The notes below the pieces were generated by a model that had not been told where the DNA came from, searched no databases, and saw nothing but the letters and a program-made list of their open reading frames with translations. From the NCBI RefSeq assembly GCF_002287375.1, contig NZ_NPOA01000016.1, forward strand, positions 52,748 to 116,747: DNA of 64,000 nt. Direction: 5' to 3'. Shown here in pieces: positions 1 through 7,148 of the stretch. The translations under genes were made by a program, and so were the position numbers. Within the stretch, counting starts at the first letter, position 1. Each line of letters starts with the position of its first letter. The DNA comes from Virgibacillus profundi. Lineage in GTDB: Bacteria; Bacillota; Bacilli; Bacillales; Amphibacillaceae.

Positions 1-487
1 TTGCTAATTTTTTTGGCAGTTGTTTGCGATTGATCAGGGTTGTACTCGTATAGACCTTATCTGAAGAAAGGTCGCCCTTCAAAGGAGGAATGTTACTTGT
101 TGCACCTGTGTTGATAAAAATATGCTCAGCAGTTAAAATTTCCCTTTTTCCATCCAATTCTATTTCCACTTCTTTATCTGAGCGGAATTTGGCTTCCGAT
201 ACGTGAATGGTGACCTGGTCATTATCGGCAAGACTTTTGTAATTATTTTCCCGCAGTTTTTCCACTACCTTATCTTTTCGTTCAATCGCATCTGGATATG
301 GCATTTTCATCAGCCCATCATGGACAAGTACTTTTGTAGGGATACATGCAATGTTGATACAAGTTCCTCCATACATGTTAGGATCCTTCTCAATCATTGC
401 TACCTTCCAGCCTTTGTTGGCAAGTTCCCCGGCCAATGTTTTTCCAGCTTTTCCAAAACCAATTATTATTGCGTCATATGTTAACAA
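1..487 (-). CDS. RclA-like pyridine nucleotide-disulfide oxidoreductase, N-terminal part (cut by window edge)
   Basis: About 162 N-terminal residues of a class I flavoprotein disulfide reductase; the rest lies beyond position 1. It begins with the FAD-binding GFGKAGKTLA loop, followed by GGTCINIACIPTK with the redox pair C-x4-C. The text tracks RclA (YkgC), the hypothiocyanite/copper-linked reductase, more closely than lipoamide dehydrogenase or mercuric reductase, but that is recall and not an alignment. The start is TTG at 487 with AAAGGAG about 10 nt upstream; the nearby ATG is out of frame. A palindrome like CsoR/CstR operators lies just upstream. Expected role: cytosolic NAD(P)H-dependent redox defence. 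Confidence 0.8.
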   Translation of the reverse strand, partial: MLTYDAIIIGFGKAGKTLAGELANKGWKVAMIEKDPNMYGGTCINIACIPTKVLVHDGLMKMPYPDAIERKDKVVEKLRENNYKSLADNDQVTIHVSEAKFRSDKEVEIELDGKREILTAEHIFINTGATSNIPPLKGDLSSDKVYTSTTLINRKQLPKKLA

Positions 488-538
488 TTGATAAATTCTC
501 CTTTTTAATTTGAATCATAAATTTATTCTATTAGTACT

Positions 539-555
539 ATACCCATTTAGGGTAT
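539..555 (-). promoter_or_regulatory. CsoR/CstR-like operator upstream of the disulfide reductase
   Basis: Perfect inverted repeat ATACCC-N5-GGGTAT about 50 bp before the TTG start of the leftward reductase gene. A TATAGT hexamer on the minus strand overlaps its inner edge and could be a -10 box. The half-site ATACCC/GGGTAT is the core of operators of CsoR-family repressors (copper or persulfide sensors). No regulator gene lies beside it, so the assignment is inference. Confidence 0.45.
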
Positions 556-754
556 AATAAAAACTAATATAACTTTCTGACGCTTAAAATGTAGTTGATA
601 GATAATGATGATGGAAGACTTTAGAAAGAAATGAAGGAACACTTATAATGAGGATATATTACAGGGGGTAAATACTGTTGTTTTGAAACTTCCTAATCAA
701 GTAAGGGCATCACTCAATCAAGCGGTAATACTGCTGATTCGGGCGGCAGCATCT

Positions 755-1993
755 CTAAATAGATTTGCTGTCGCCCGACGTTCCATCCACTCGAAGCAGT
801 GTATGATATAATACATTACTTCCTTTTTCGATATCCTTTTCTAAAGAAAGTTCCTTTGGATTATGGCTGATTCCATCTACTGATTTAACAAAAATCATGC
901 CAACAGGAAAACGATCTTTAAATTGCATCCCGTCATGACCAGCACCACTTGGCAGGGATACGACTTCTTCTCCTATTTCCCGAATGCTTTCCTGTATAGC
1001 TGTTTGAATATCCTCATCACACTGGACTGGTGCTATACGTTGTAACTCAGATACTTGTAATTCCAGCTCTCTCTTCGTTGTAATTTTTCCCGCAAATTGT
1101 TTAATCATTTGTTCGATGTTATTTCGCTGGCTTTCATCAATACTTCTAATGTCAATGGTCCACTCAACCTCACCTGGAATAACGTTAACGCCATTTGGTT
1201 TGATTGTCATTTTCCCGACAGTTGCAACTGCAGGTGGAAACTGTTTCGCAATTTTTTCCGTTTCAGCGATAATTAGGCTCGCTGCTGTTAAGGCATCATG
1301 CCGCTGGTTCATTGGAGTTGCCCCAGCATGTTCAGCCAGGCCTTTCAAATGGAACTTGAGCCATAATGGGCCTGCTATACCAGTGACATTTCCAACCCCG
1401 ACATGATTACTCTCGAGAACCTTCCCCTGTTCGATATGAATCTCAAGATATGCTTTCACATTTACTAATTTTGCACTTTCCAGCGGTCTCTCTTTCAGTC
1501 CAAAATTTTTCATCGCCTGCTGTATGGAAATACCGGAATCATCCTCTCTTAATAAATCCTCTGCTTTTAATGTACCTGCAACTGTGCGACTCCCAATCAT
1601 GCCATATCCGAACCTGCTGCCTTCTTCATCTTTAAATGAAATAACTCTGACGGGATGCTTCAGCTGGATTCCATTTTCTTTTATTGTGTGCATCACTTCA
1701 ATTGCAGATAAAACACCCAGTGCTCCATCATATTTTCCGCCATCAGGAACGGTATCAATATGAGAACCCAGAAGGATAACCGGTAAGTTTTCCGCCCCAT
1801 CCATACTACCTATTAAGTTACCTACCGCATCATAATAGACAGATAGCCCTGCTTCTTCCATATATTGTTCAACTAATTTATTTGCTTCCTTCTCTTCATC
1901 CGTAAAAGAAAAACGGTTCATGCCGCCATTTGGATTTCTCCCAATTTTGGACAAGTCCTCTAAATTACTGGATAACCGCTTCATATTAATCAT
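755..1993 (-). CDS. M20 family N-carbamoyl-L-amino acid hydrolase / allantoate amidohydrolase type
   Basis: A 412-residue metal-dependent amidohydrolase of the M20 hydantoinase/carbamoylase family, normal length for the group. Metal-site motifs are visible: GSHIDTVPDGGKYDGALGV (about 76-94), the FKDEEGSRF acid pair (about 120-128) and EIHIEQG (about 185-191). Such enzymes release CO2 and ammonia from N-carbamoyl amino acids or ureido compounds. The start overlaps the stop of the upstream gene by 4 nt (ATGA), so the two are translationally coupled. That partner is an ATC-hydrolase-family protein, and the pair matches the two-step route from aminothiazoline carboxylate through N-carbamoyl-L-cysteine to cysteine. 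The true substrate is not fixed by sequence. Confidence 0.85.
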   Translation of the reverse strand: MINMKRLSSNLEDLSKIGRNPNGGMNRFSFTDEEKEANKLVEQYMEEAGLSVYYDAVGNLIGSMDGAENLPVILLGSHIDTVPDGGKYDGALGVLSAIEVMHTIKENGIQLKHPVRVISFKDEEGSRFGYGMIGSRTVAGTLKAEDLLREDDSGISIQQAMKNFGLKERPLESAKLVNVKAYLEIHIEQGKVLESNHVGVGNVTGIAGPLWLKFHLKGLAEHAGATPMNQRHDALTAASLIIAETEKIAKQFPPAVATVGKMTIKPNGVNVIPGEVEWTIDIRSIDESQRNNIEQMIKQFAGKITTKRELELQVSELQRIAPVQCDEDIQTAIQESIREIGEEVVSLPSGAGHDGMQFKDRFPVGMIFVKSVDGISHNPKELSLEKDIEKGSNVLYHTLLRVDGTSGDSKSI

Positions 1994-2691
1994 TTTTTGT
2001 CCTCCAATTTAAAACGGAAATGACAGTTTCCTTCTTTTAAAATATATTTTTCATGCTCAACCTCAAAATCAGGATTATAGCCTTGCGCAACAGCGGGATC
2101 AATCATCTGACAGTAAAGAATGCCATATTTATGCATGTCATCATCAGCCCATTGCTGTCCAAATGGGCAAACGGTAAAGTTTTGCTCTATTTCATTCTCT
2201 TTATAATCTGTTGTAAAGTTAAATAACTCACTTCTGCCCATATCATAATTAGTCAAATAGTTTTCTCTCGTATTGTCCTCACCATTGGCCCGTGCCCGCT
2301 GTGCAATACCACGACCACGTTCCTCACCAAATGTTCGAACCCCTTCTCGAACAGTGTTCTCACCTTTTTCTCCAAATCTATCAACAACCGATTTACTGAT
2401 TTGTGCAAATAGCTTGGCCATTAAAGCATAAATAGTCTGATCCTCATATTGATTCTGTGTCTGATGGTCATTAGGGATATAGTTGAATAATCTATGATTT
2501 TCCCCATCAACTGTAGCTTGCTTTCCAATTTCCTCCGCATCTTTATATCCGAAATTTCCCACACCCTGCTGAATCAATGTTTTTCCTTTTTCTCCAAACG
2601 CTGAAACTACTGATTTTTCCACATGTGTAAAAAGCTTCGCAGTTATAGCGTACATCGATACTGGTGGAATATTAATCTTCTGTTTACCCAA
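1990..2691 (-). CDS. L-2-amino-thiazoline-4-carboxylic acid hydrolase family protein with duplicated N-terminal domain
   Basis: Related to the ATC hydrolase family, which opens the thiazoline ring to give N-carbamoyl-L-cysteine. The C-terminal part has the family-type NFTVCPFGQQW and YCQMIDP segments. The N-terminal helical unit occurs twice (about residues 13-65 and 88-140), each copy with an LF-x5-KSVV-x2-FGEKG core, so the protein is longer than the usual single-unit form. The start is uncertain: GTG at 2700 has AAGGA almost touching it, whereas TTG at 2691 has AAGGA about 10 nt upstream and is preferred. It is coupled to the downstream carbamoylase. Confidence 0.75.
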   Translation of the reverse strand: MGKQKINIPPVSMYAITAKLFTHVEKSVVSAFGEKGKTLIQQGVGNFGYKDAEEIGKQATVDGENHRLFNYIPNDHQTQNQYEDQTIYALMAKLFAQISKSVVDRFGEKGENTVREGVRTFGEERGRGIAQRARANGEDNTRENYLTNYDMGRSELFNFTTDYKENEIEQNFTVCPFGQQWADDDMHKYGILYCQMIDPAVAQGYNPDFEVEHEKYILKEGNCHFRFKLEDKK

Positions 2692-2714
2692 ATTAATCAC
2701 ATCCTTGTTTATAT

Positions 2715-3320
2715 TTATTCATTAATAGTTGCTTCTTCTTTTAATGCTGACGCTTTTTCATTCACTTGTACATGTTCACTTAAAATATGGTTCAGCCTGT
2801 CTTTCATTTCATCCGAAGTAATGACACAGCTTGTGAAATAGAATTTTGTCTTAACCTTCAATTGATAACCTTCATTTGCCTCTGCCGAAAATCCGTAAAA
2901 CTTGTGATTGACGTCAATACGTACAAATTCAAATGATTTTATTTTATTCCATGCAACAAATCGACTCCCGCTTAGCAAGCCATCCTCTACCACTGCAAAA
3001 AGATTGAGTATGTTATAAGAATTGACTATTGGCAGTAGTAATAACAAGTATAATGACGAATCAAATAGTTGGAAAAACACTCCTAATAAAAACATAATAA
3101 TTACAAAAAGGAGTATCAAAGAATAAATAATGATTCCAACTTTTTGCTTAGAATATACCGGGAAATCTACTGGTTTGTCAGGATGTTTTCTAATGGCTGC
3201 AATATCTTCATTTATTTTCGGCAATATAAATTTTTGCTTCATTTTTACGAGGACTTGAATAAACTTATAGCTAAAGTACCCGATGACAATTAAGAACAAT
3301 ATATCCATGAATAACTTCAA
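2715..3320 (-). CDS. Membrane protein of unknown function
   Basis: A 201-residue protein with one hydrophobic helix at the extreme N-terminus (about 3-24) and two more at about 63-82 and 88-107. A soluble C-terminal half follows, with alternating hydrophobic residues around SRFVAWNKIKSFEFVRID, which could be a small beta-rich domain of the PH/DUF5673 kind. It stops 14 nt before the ATC-hydrolase-like gene and is probably in the same transcript. No enzyme motif is visible and I do not recognise the family with confidence. Confidence 0.6.
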   Translation of the reverse strand: MKLFMDILFLIVIGYFSYKFIQVLVKMKQKFILPKINEDIAAIRKHPDKPVDFPVYSKQKVGIIIYSLILLFVIIMFLLGVFFQLFDSSLYLLLLLPIVNSYNILNLFAVVEDGLLSGSRFVAWNKIKSFEFVRIDVNHKFYGFSAEANEGYQLKVKTKFYFTSCVITSDEMKDRLNHILSEHVQVNEKASALKEEATINE

Positions 3321-3532
3321 TCAAATCAGTCCTTTTAAACTTTTTGAATCTTTAAGGGGTCATTTGCTTAAAGATTATTTCACATTTTCTATAACCTACC
3401 TCCACTTTACCATATATTCCAAATATTTAAATCAGATTCATTTCTGAACCATTAACAAAGAAAAAGCACAAATACTTTTCCCGTACATGCGCCATAAATT
3501 TGGAAGTCTCTTCTCCTATATACGTTTACATG

Positions 3533-4153
3533 CTAAATGATAACCGTTTTATGAGAAACATCCCCTTCAAGAATGAGCTCCTTTTTCCCATCCTCCATCT
3601 TTACAATAGACAGACTTGTCCCATCTATAACAGGAGGGATCCAAAGCTTGGTAAGTGAGTTATTTTTACAAATCATTTGCAATATCTTTACGACAACGCC
3701 ATGGGTAACAATCAGCAGATTGCCTGACTGGTAAGTTTCTTCAAGACTCTTTAATATAGATTCCAGTCTTGTTATTACATCCTGAAAATTTTCAGCTCCA
3801 TCATCACGCCAATACTTATTTGGAAGATGAAGGTAACATTCATAGTTGTATGGGTCCATCGCCTTTATTTGATCGATTGTTTTCCCTTGCCAGCTCCCTA
3901 GGTGTATTTCCATTAACCTTTCGTCTGTTTCAAAGGGTAAGGGACGATCCCCCATCAGGAATTCTGCAGTATGAACAGCTCTGGTACTAGGACTTGAAAT
4001 CACAGATTCAAATTCTGTAGATGCCAATTTCCTGCCTAATAATCCGGCATGGTAAATACCCTGAGCTGTTAATTTAGAATCCAACCGGCCCTGCATTCTA
4101 TTTTGTACATTCCATTCTGTTTCACCATGTCTGGCGACATATAAATTCAACAC
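3533..4153 (-). CDS. cobC: Histidine phosphatase, probable alpha-ribazole phosphatase
   Basis: A 206-residue histidine phosphatase. The phosphohistidine motif RHGETEWN is at about 9-16, a second catalytic His lies in VTHGVVV at about 149-155, and the SSPSTRAVHTA segment is present. It is the last gene of the B12 operon, 11 nt after the alpha-ribazole kinase gene, so removal of phosphate from alpha-ribazole 5'-phosphate or adenosylcobalamin 5'-phosphate is the natural role. The start is GTG at 4153 behind GGGGG. Sequence alone cannot exclude a general phosphoglycerate-mutase-like phosphatase, and a second paralogue lies at 5773-6399. Confidence 0.75.
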   Translation of the reverse strand: MLNLYVARHGETEWNVQNRMQGRLDSKLTAQGIYHAGLLGRKLASTEFESVISSPSTRAVHTAEFLMGDRPLPFETDERLMEIHLGSWQGKTIDQIKAMDPYNYECYLHLPNKYWRDDGAENFQDVITRLESILKSLEETYQSGNLLIVTHGVVVKILQMICKNNSLTKLWIPPVIDGTSLSIVKMEDGKKELILEGDVSHKTVII

Positions 4154-4164
4154 GGGGATTCCCC

Positions 4165-4869
4165 CTAAAGTTTATTAAAATAATTACCTGCGATTTCTTT
4201 AATCCTTCTTTCGCTTTCAATAGGATACGTAATTAAAAAGGAAGTGGATGGTCCCCCAGATTTCAGCAGATCAATCTCGGAAGCTGGTGTTATCTTACTC
4301 CTGTAAAACCCGGGATACATACGTTTTAATTCACTAAGAACTCCTTTTGACCCAACTGGCCATACCATTACATCCTGAAGATCACAAATTTCTTTAAAAA
4401 TTGATAATGGAGCAATGTCATCAGCCTGAACGACTACCTCATCTCCAACCAGCGGCAATCCAATCAAGGCAGCTTTCTTATCCTGCAGGTCCTTTTGTTT
4501 AACAGAATTCAGGGCTGGTTTTTTCCCAATTATATTGATTCCAATTGCTGATTGGGATAATGAAAAATTGGTTTCAGAACTTCCTGTGATCGGAATATTT
4601 TCCATACGAAGTTCTGACAGTCCCCTTTGAACTCCGGAAGTAAGCTCATCCCATGCTTCATTTCCGCAAAAGTTTTGGATTACTACCGAAACCGGACTAG
4701 CTCCAGCTGCCATACATTCCATTATCGCAACTCTTAATGAATAGTAGCTGACAGTTTCATATGGAACTGTAACATTATCCAGTTCTTTCATTCCAATCGA
4801 TCCACTGTTATCTGTTGTAATCACAAGCATTTCTTCCCCGTTAAATGGAATGACTACTGCATCTCTCAT
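4165..4869 (-). CDS. cblS: Alpha-ribazole kinase, AIR-synthase-like fold
   Basis: A 234-residue protein with the layout of PurM/ThiL/HypE-type kinases: an early TTDNSGSIG metal/ATP segment (about 18-26), then RVAIMECMAAGASPVSVVI (about 46-64), then a C-terminal PurM-like half. In Listeria and Geobacillus, CblS of this superfamily phosphorylates alpha-ribazole and is encoded next to the transporter CblT. The same pair occurs here: the start overlaps the end of the ECF S-component gene by 4 nt. Together with cobS and cobC it supplies the lower ligand of B12 from salvaged alpha-ribazole. The assignment rests on context plus fold. Confidence 0.75.
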   Translation of the reverse strand: MRDAVVIPFNGEEMLVITTDNSGSIGMKELDNVTVPYETVSYYSLRVAIMECMAAGASPVSVVIQNFCGNEAWDELTSGVQRGLSELRMENIPITGSSETNFSLSQSAIGINIIGKKPALNSVKQKDLQDKKAALIGLPLVGDEVVVQADDIAPLSIFKEICDLQDVMVWPVGSKGVLSELKRMYPGFYRSKITPASEIDLLKSGGPSTSFLITYPIESERRIKEIAGNYFNKL

Positions 4870-5360
4870 CCCTTCACTTCTCCTCTATGATATGTCCCTT
4901 TTAAAATAGGATTTAAACGGGGAACGGCGATGAACGCGATCGCTGTATTTAGTGCAGAACCAATTAATAAGGAAGGTACAAGCGCGATATAATACGTAAA
5001 ATCAAATAAGAAAATAAAAGGCAATGGCGCAACAAATGCATTGCCGATCAGGAATACAGTTCCAGCTAAGATCTTCTTTCCATATTTATAAAGCGCAGCG
5101 AATAAGGAAACAAGCAAAGCCATTTCCAGTGCGATTATAAAATGAAGGGGGCCTAATGGCATTCCGCCAATAAGTGCAGACATCATATGGCCCAAGCCAC
5201 CAACGACAGCACCGGCTCCACTTCCAAAGAATACTGCAGCAAGTAATGCTGGAAAAGCGTCCAATGCCACACTCCCAATAATTGCGGGTACCTTTATAGC
5301 CGCTCCTATTACAGATAAGGCGATAAATAATGCTAATAAGCTCATTTTTCGTACGTTCAT
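4866..5360 (-). CDS. cblT: ECF transporter S component, probable alpha-ribazole transporter
   Basis: A 164-residue integral membrane protein with about five or six helices, typical for an ECF S component. The signature region VALDAFPALLAAVFFGSGAGAVVGGLGH spans about 31-58, and a conserved acidic residue is embedded in a membrane segment near IIALEMALL. It would pair with a shared ECF energizing module not present in this window. Position directly before the cblS-like kinase gene (4-nt overlap) matches the known CblT-CblS arrangement for alpha-ribazole uptake. RBS AGAGGGGA. Confidence 0.75.
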   Translation of the reverse strand: MNVRKMSLLALFIALSVIGAAIKVPAIIGSVALDAFPALLAAVFFGSGAGAVVGGLGHMMSALIGGMPLGPLHFIIALEMALLVSLFAALYKYGKKILAGTVFLIGNAFVAPLPFIFLFDFTYYIALVPSLLIGSALNTAIAFIAVPRLNPILKGTYHRGEVKG

Positions 5361-5374
5361 TTTATCTTTCCCCT

Positions 5375-5821
5375 CTACTTTTCCTTCGAATGGCAGGGCT
5401 TAATAGTTTGATTGATTCCGTACCAGATAACATCAACATGCGAACACCTGGTAGATAAATCCTGATATGCCCACCCTGTCAGGTCCCGCCAATTTCTATC
5501 ATTTTTATCAATAGGAACAATTCCTTTTGTAATATCTGTCCCAATGATAATAATTTTTCGATTTTGAGCGCTATTTTCCCAGTCTATGTAACCATTCAAT
5601 ACGTTTACGAAATAGTTTCGGGCTTCGTTTACTGTCATTTCTGCAGAATGTTCTTTCAACCAGATTTCCAAACCTTCCAAAACAATGGACGTACTTGATA
5701 AAGTGTTCAAATCTTCTACTAATGGTTCTCCCTTGTAGGCTGAAATCCATTCACTCCCGGGATATTTCCCCTTCACCCATGCCTGTTTTCCGTTAAAGGC
5801 ACCTCCTGTAACAAAATGCAA
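5375..5821 (-). CDS. Second, shortened CobU-like protein with a degenerate P-loop
   Basis: A 148-residue relative of adenosylcobinamide kinase/guanylyltransferase. The C-terminal part (about 93-139) matches the CobU pattern: IIIIGTDITKGIVP, then NWRDLTGWAYQ, then a WYGI strand. The N-terminus has a CobU-like GGAFNGKQAWV, but the Walker A Ser/Thr after Lys is Gln, and the middle region with the guanylylated His of CobU is not visible. A normal cobU lies at 8650-9225. The start is TTG at 5821 behind AAGGAGGGG and overlaps the preceding phosphatase gene by 49 nt. Its role in the pathway is unclear. Confidence 0.65.
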   Translation of the reverse strand: MHFVTGGAFNGKQAWVKGKYPGSEWISAYKGEPLVEDLNTLSSTSIVLEGLEIWLKEHSAEMTVNEARNYFVNVLNGYIDWENSAQNRKIIIIGTDITKGIVPIDKNDRNWRDLTGWAYQDLSTRCSHVDVIWYGINQTIKPCHSKEK

Positions 5822-6399
5822 TGTTCTCCCCTCCTTAAACCCTCTCTATCAAAAGTCAGCACAAACCCAGTCCCATGAGGAATACTCCACTCCCAGAATT
5901 CCCTTTCGATTGGAGAAAACTCATGCAGCAAGCTGCGAATAACACCACCATGTGTTACGATAAAGGCTCTTTTTGACCCTTGCTGAATAATTAAATCTAT
6001 CAGCCTGTCCCATCCTTTCTGAACCCTGCCAGTAAATTGCTCAAAGGATTCACCATGTGGAGGAGTATAGGTAAATAGATTATTAATCCACTGCTGGTAT
6101 TCATTAACTGCTTTTAATTCTTCATATGTCTTTCCTTGAAATGTTCCAAAATTCATTTCTCTTAATTCTGTAATAACAGCTGGTGCTACACCTGAAAATA
6201 AAATTTCAATGGTGGTCAAACATCTTTGTAAATCACTGGAAACAAATAAGTCATAGGAATACGGATTAAATGTATAGCCTGTCAATGTCTGAACTGCCTC
6301 ATTGCATAGAGGAGAATCATTCCATCCCATATAAGCCCTTCGTTTATTCCCCTCTGTCATCCCATGACGAAATAATGTAATAGCCACAATATCATCCAT
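5773..6399 (-). CDS. Histidine phosphatase family protein in the B12 operon
   Basis: A 208-residue histidine phosphatase with RHGMTEGN (about 11-18) and a second catalytic His in FIVTHGGVIRSLL (about 143-155). It sits between cobS and the second cobU-like gene and overlaps both, so it belongs to the B12 operon. It differs from the cobC-like paralogue at 3533 in its substrate-side residues, for example GWNDSPLC and WEWSIPHGTG. Either could be the alpha-ribazole phosphatase. The other might act on a different cobamide phosphate, but nothing in the sequence decides this. Confidence 0.7.
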   Translation of the reverse strand: MDDIVAITLFRHGMTEGNKRRAYMGWNDSPLCNEAVQTLTGYTFNPYSYDLFVSSDLQRCLTTIEILFSGVAPAVITELREMNFGTFQGKTYEELKAVNEYQQWINNLFTYTPPHGESFEQFTGRVQKGWDRLIDLIIQQGSKRAFIVTHGGVIRSLLHEFSPIEREFWEWSIPHGTGFVLTFDREGLRRGEHCILLQEVPLTENRHG

Positions 6400-7148
6400 A
6401 AGAAAGTCTCAGTCCCTTCAACAGTAGCTCCAAGCACGTCACCGGTAATTCCGCCAAACCATTTTTCCGCTTTTCTGCGTATGAACAAATAACATCCAAA
6501 CGCCGACACTGTTAATGCAATAGCTAGCAATACAGAATCTGCATCAAATATGGTGATAATGCCGAGAAGGACAATCAGATACACCGGATAGACCTTCAAT
6601 GTGCCCTGTTTACCCGCTTTTCTGAAGAATGATGCCAGTCCATCCTTTTTTGCTGGTAGTATCGTTAACAGTACGACACCCATTATTCCTTTACTTAAGA
6701 AGGGAATAAGCATGATAAGCAGGAAGGATTGGAAACTCGCAAACATGGTAATTTCATAAATGAATAAAAAACGCAGGCTTAATAGAATGATTACAGCCAA
6801 AACACCAAAAGCCCCTGTTCTTGGGTCCTTCATGATTTCCACTCTTTTATCTTTATCCTGATAAGAGAAGAACGCGTCGCTTGCATCCATCCATCCGTCC
6901 AGATGGATTCCACCCGATGAAATAATCATAAATAACCAGACAATAAAAACAACAGCTAAGGGCGAGAAAGGTGTCCATTCCAGAAGTGAGTATAAAAGCA
7001 TGCTGTATAAAACACCCTGGAATAATCCCAATAAAGGAAAAGTTCGGATGCTTTTCTCCAAATATTCCTGATCCATTGGCAGGTTGGCTTTTATCGGAAG
7101 TGCGGTTAAAAATTGCAGATTAATTAAGAATCCCTTTATCAACTTCAT
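6357..7148 (-). CDS. cobS: Adenosylcobinamide-GDP ribazoletransferase (cobalamin synthase)
   Basis: Polytopic membrane enzyme that joins adenosylcobinamide-GDP to alpha-ribazole or its phosphate. Visible features are the LQFLTALPI opening, the DGWMDASDAFF metal-binding motif (about 83-93), KDPRTGAFGV (about 106-115), and several hydrophobic helices. The start is set at ATG 7148 because it makes an ATGA overlap with the cobQ stop; an in-frame ATG at 7163 has no clear RBS. Length of about 263 residues is usual. It acts at the membrane with CobU, CblS and CobC. Confidence 0.9.
   Translation of the reverse strand: MKLIKGFLINLQFLTALPIKANLPMDQEYLEKSIRTFPLLGLFQGVLYSMLLYSLLEWTPFSPLAVVFIVWLFMIISSGGIHLDGWMDASDAFFSYQDKDKRVEIMKDPRTGAFGVLAVIILLSLRFLFIYEITMFASFQSFLLIMLIPFLSKGIMGVVLLTILPAKKDGLASFFRKAGKQGTLKVYPVYLIVLLGIITIFDADSVLLAIALTVSAFGCYLFIRRKAEKWFGGITGDVLGATVEGTETFLWMILWLLHYFVMG

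Noticed and set aside
686-817. Short rightward ORF (TTG start) overlapping the end of the carbamoylase gene
   Set aside because: GGGGG lies too far upstream, there is no recognisable product, and it runs into the conserved 3' end of the opposite gene.
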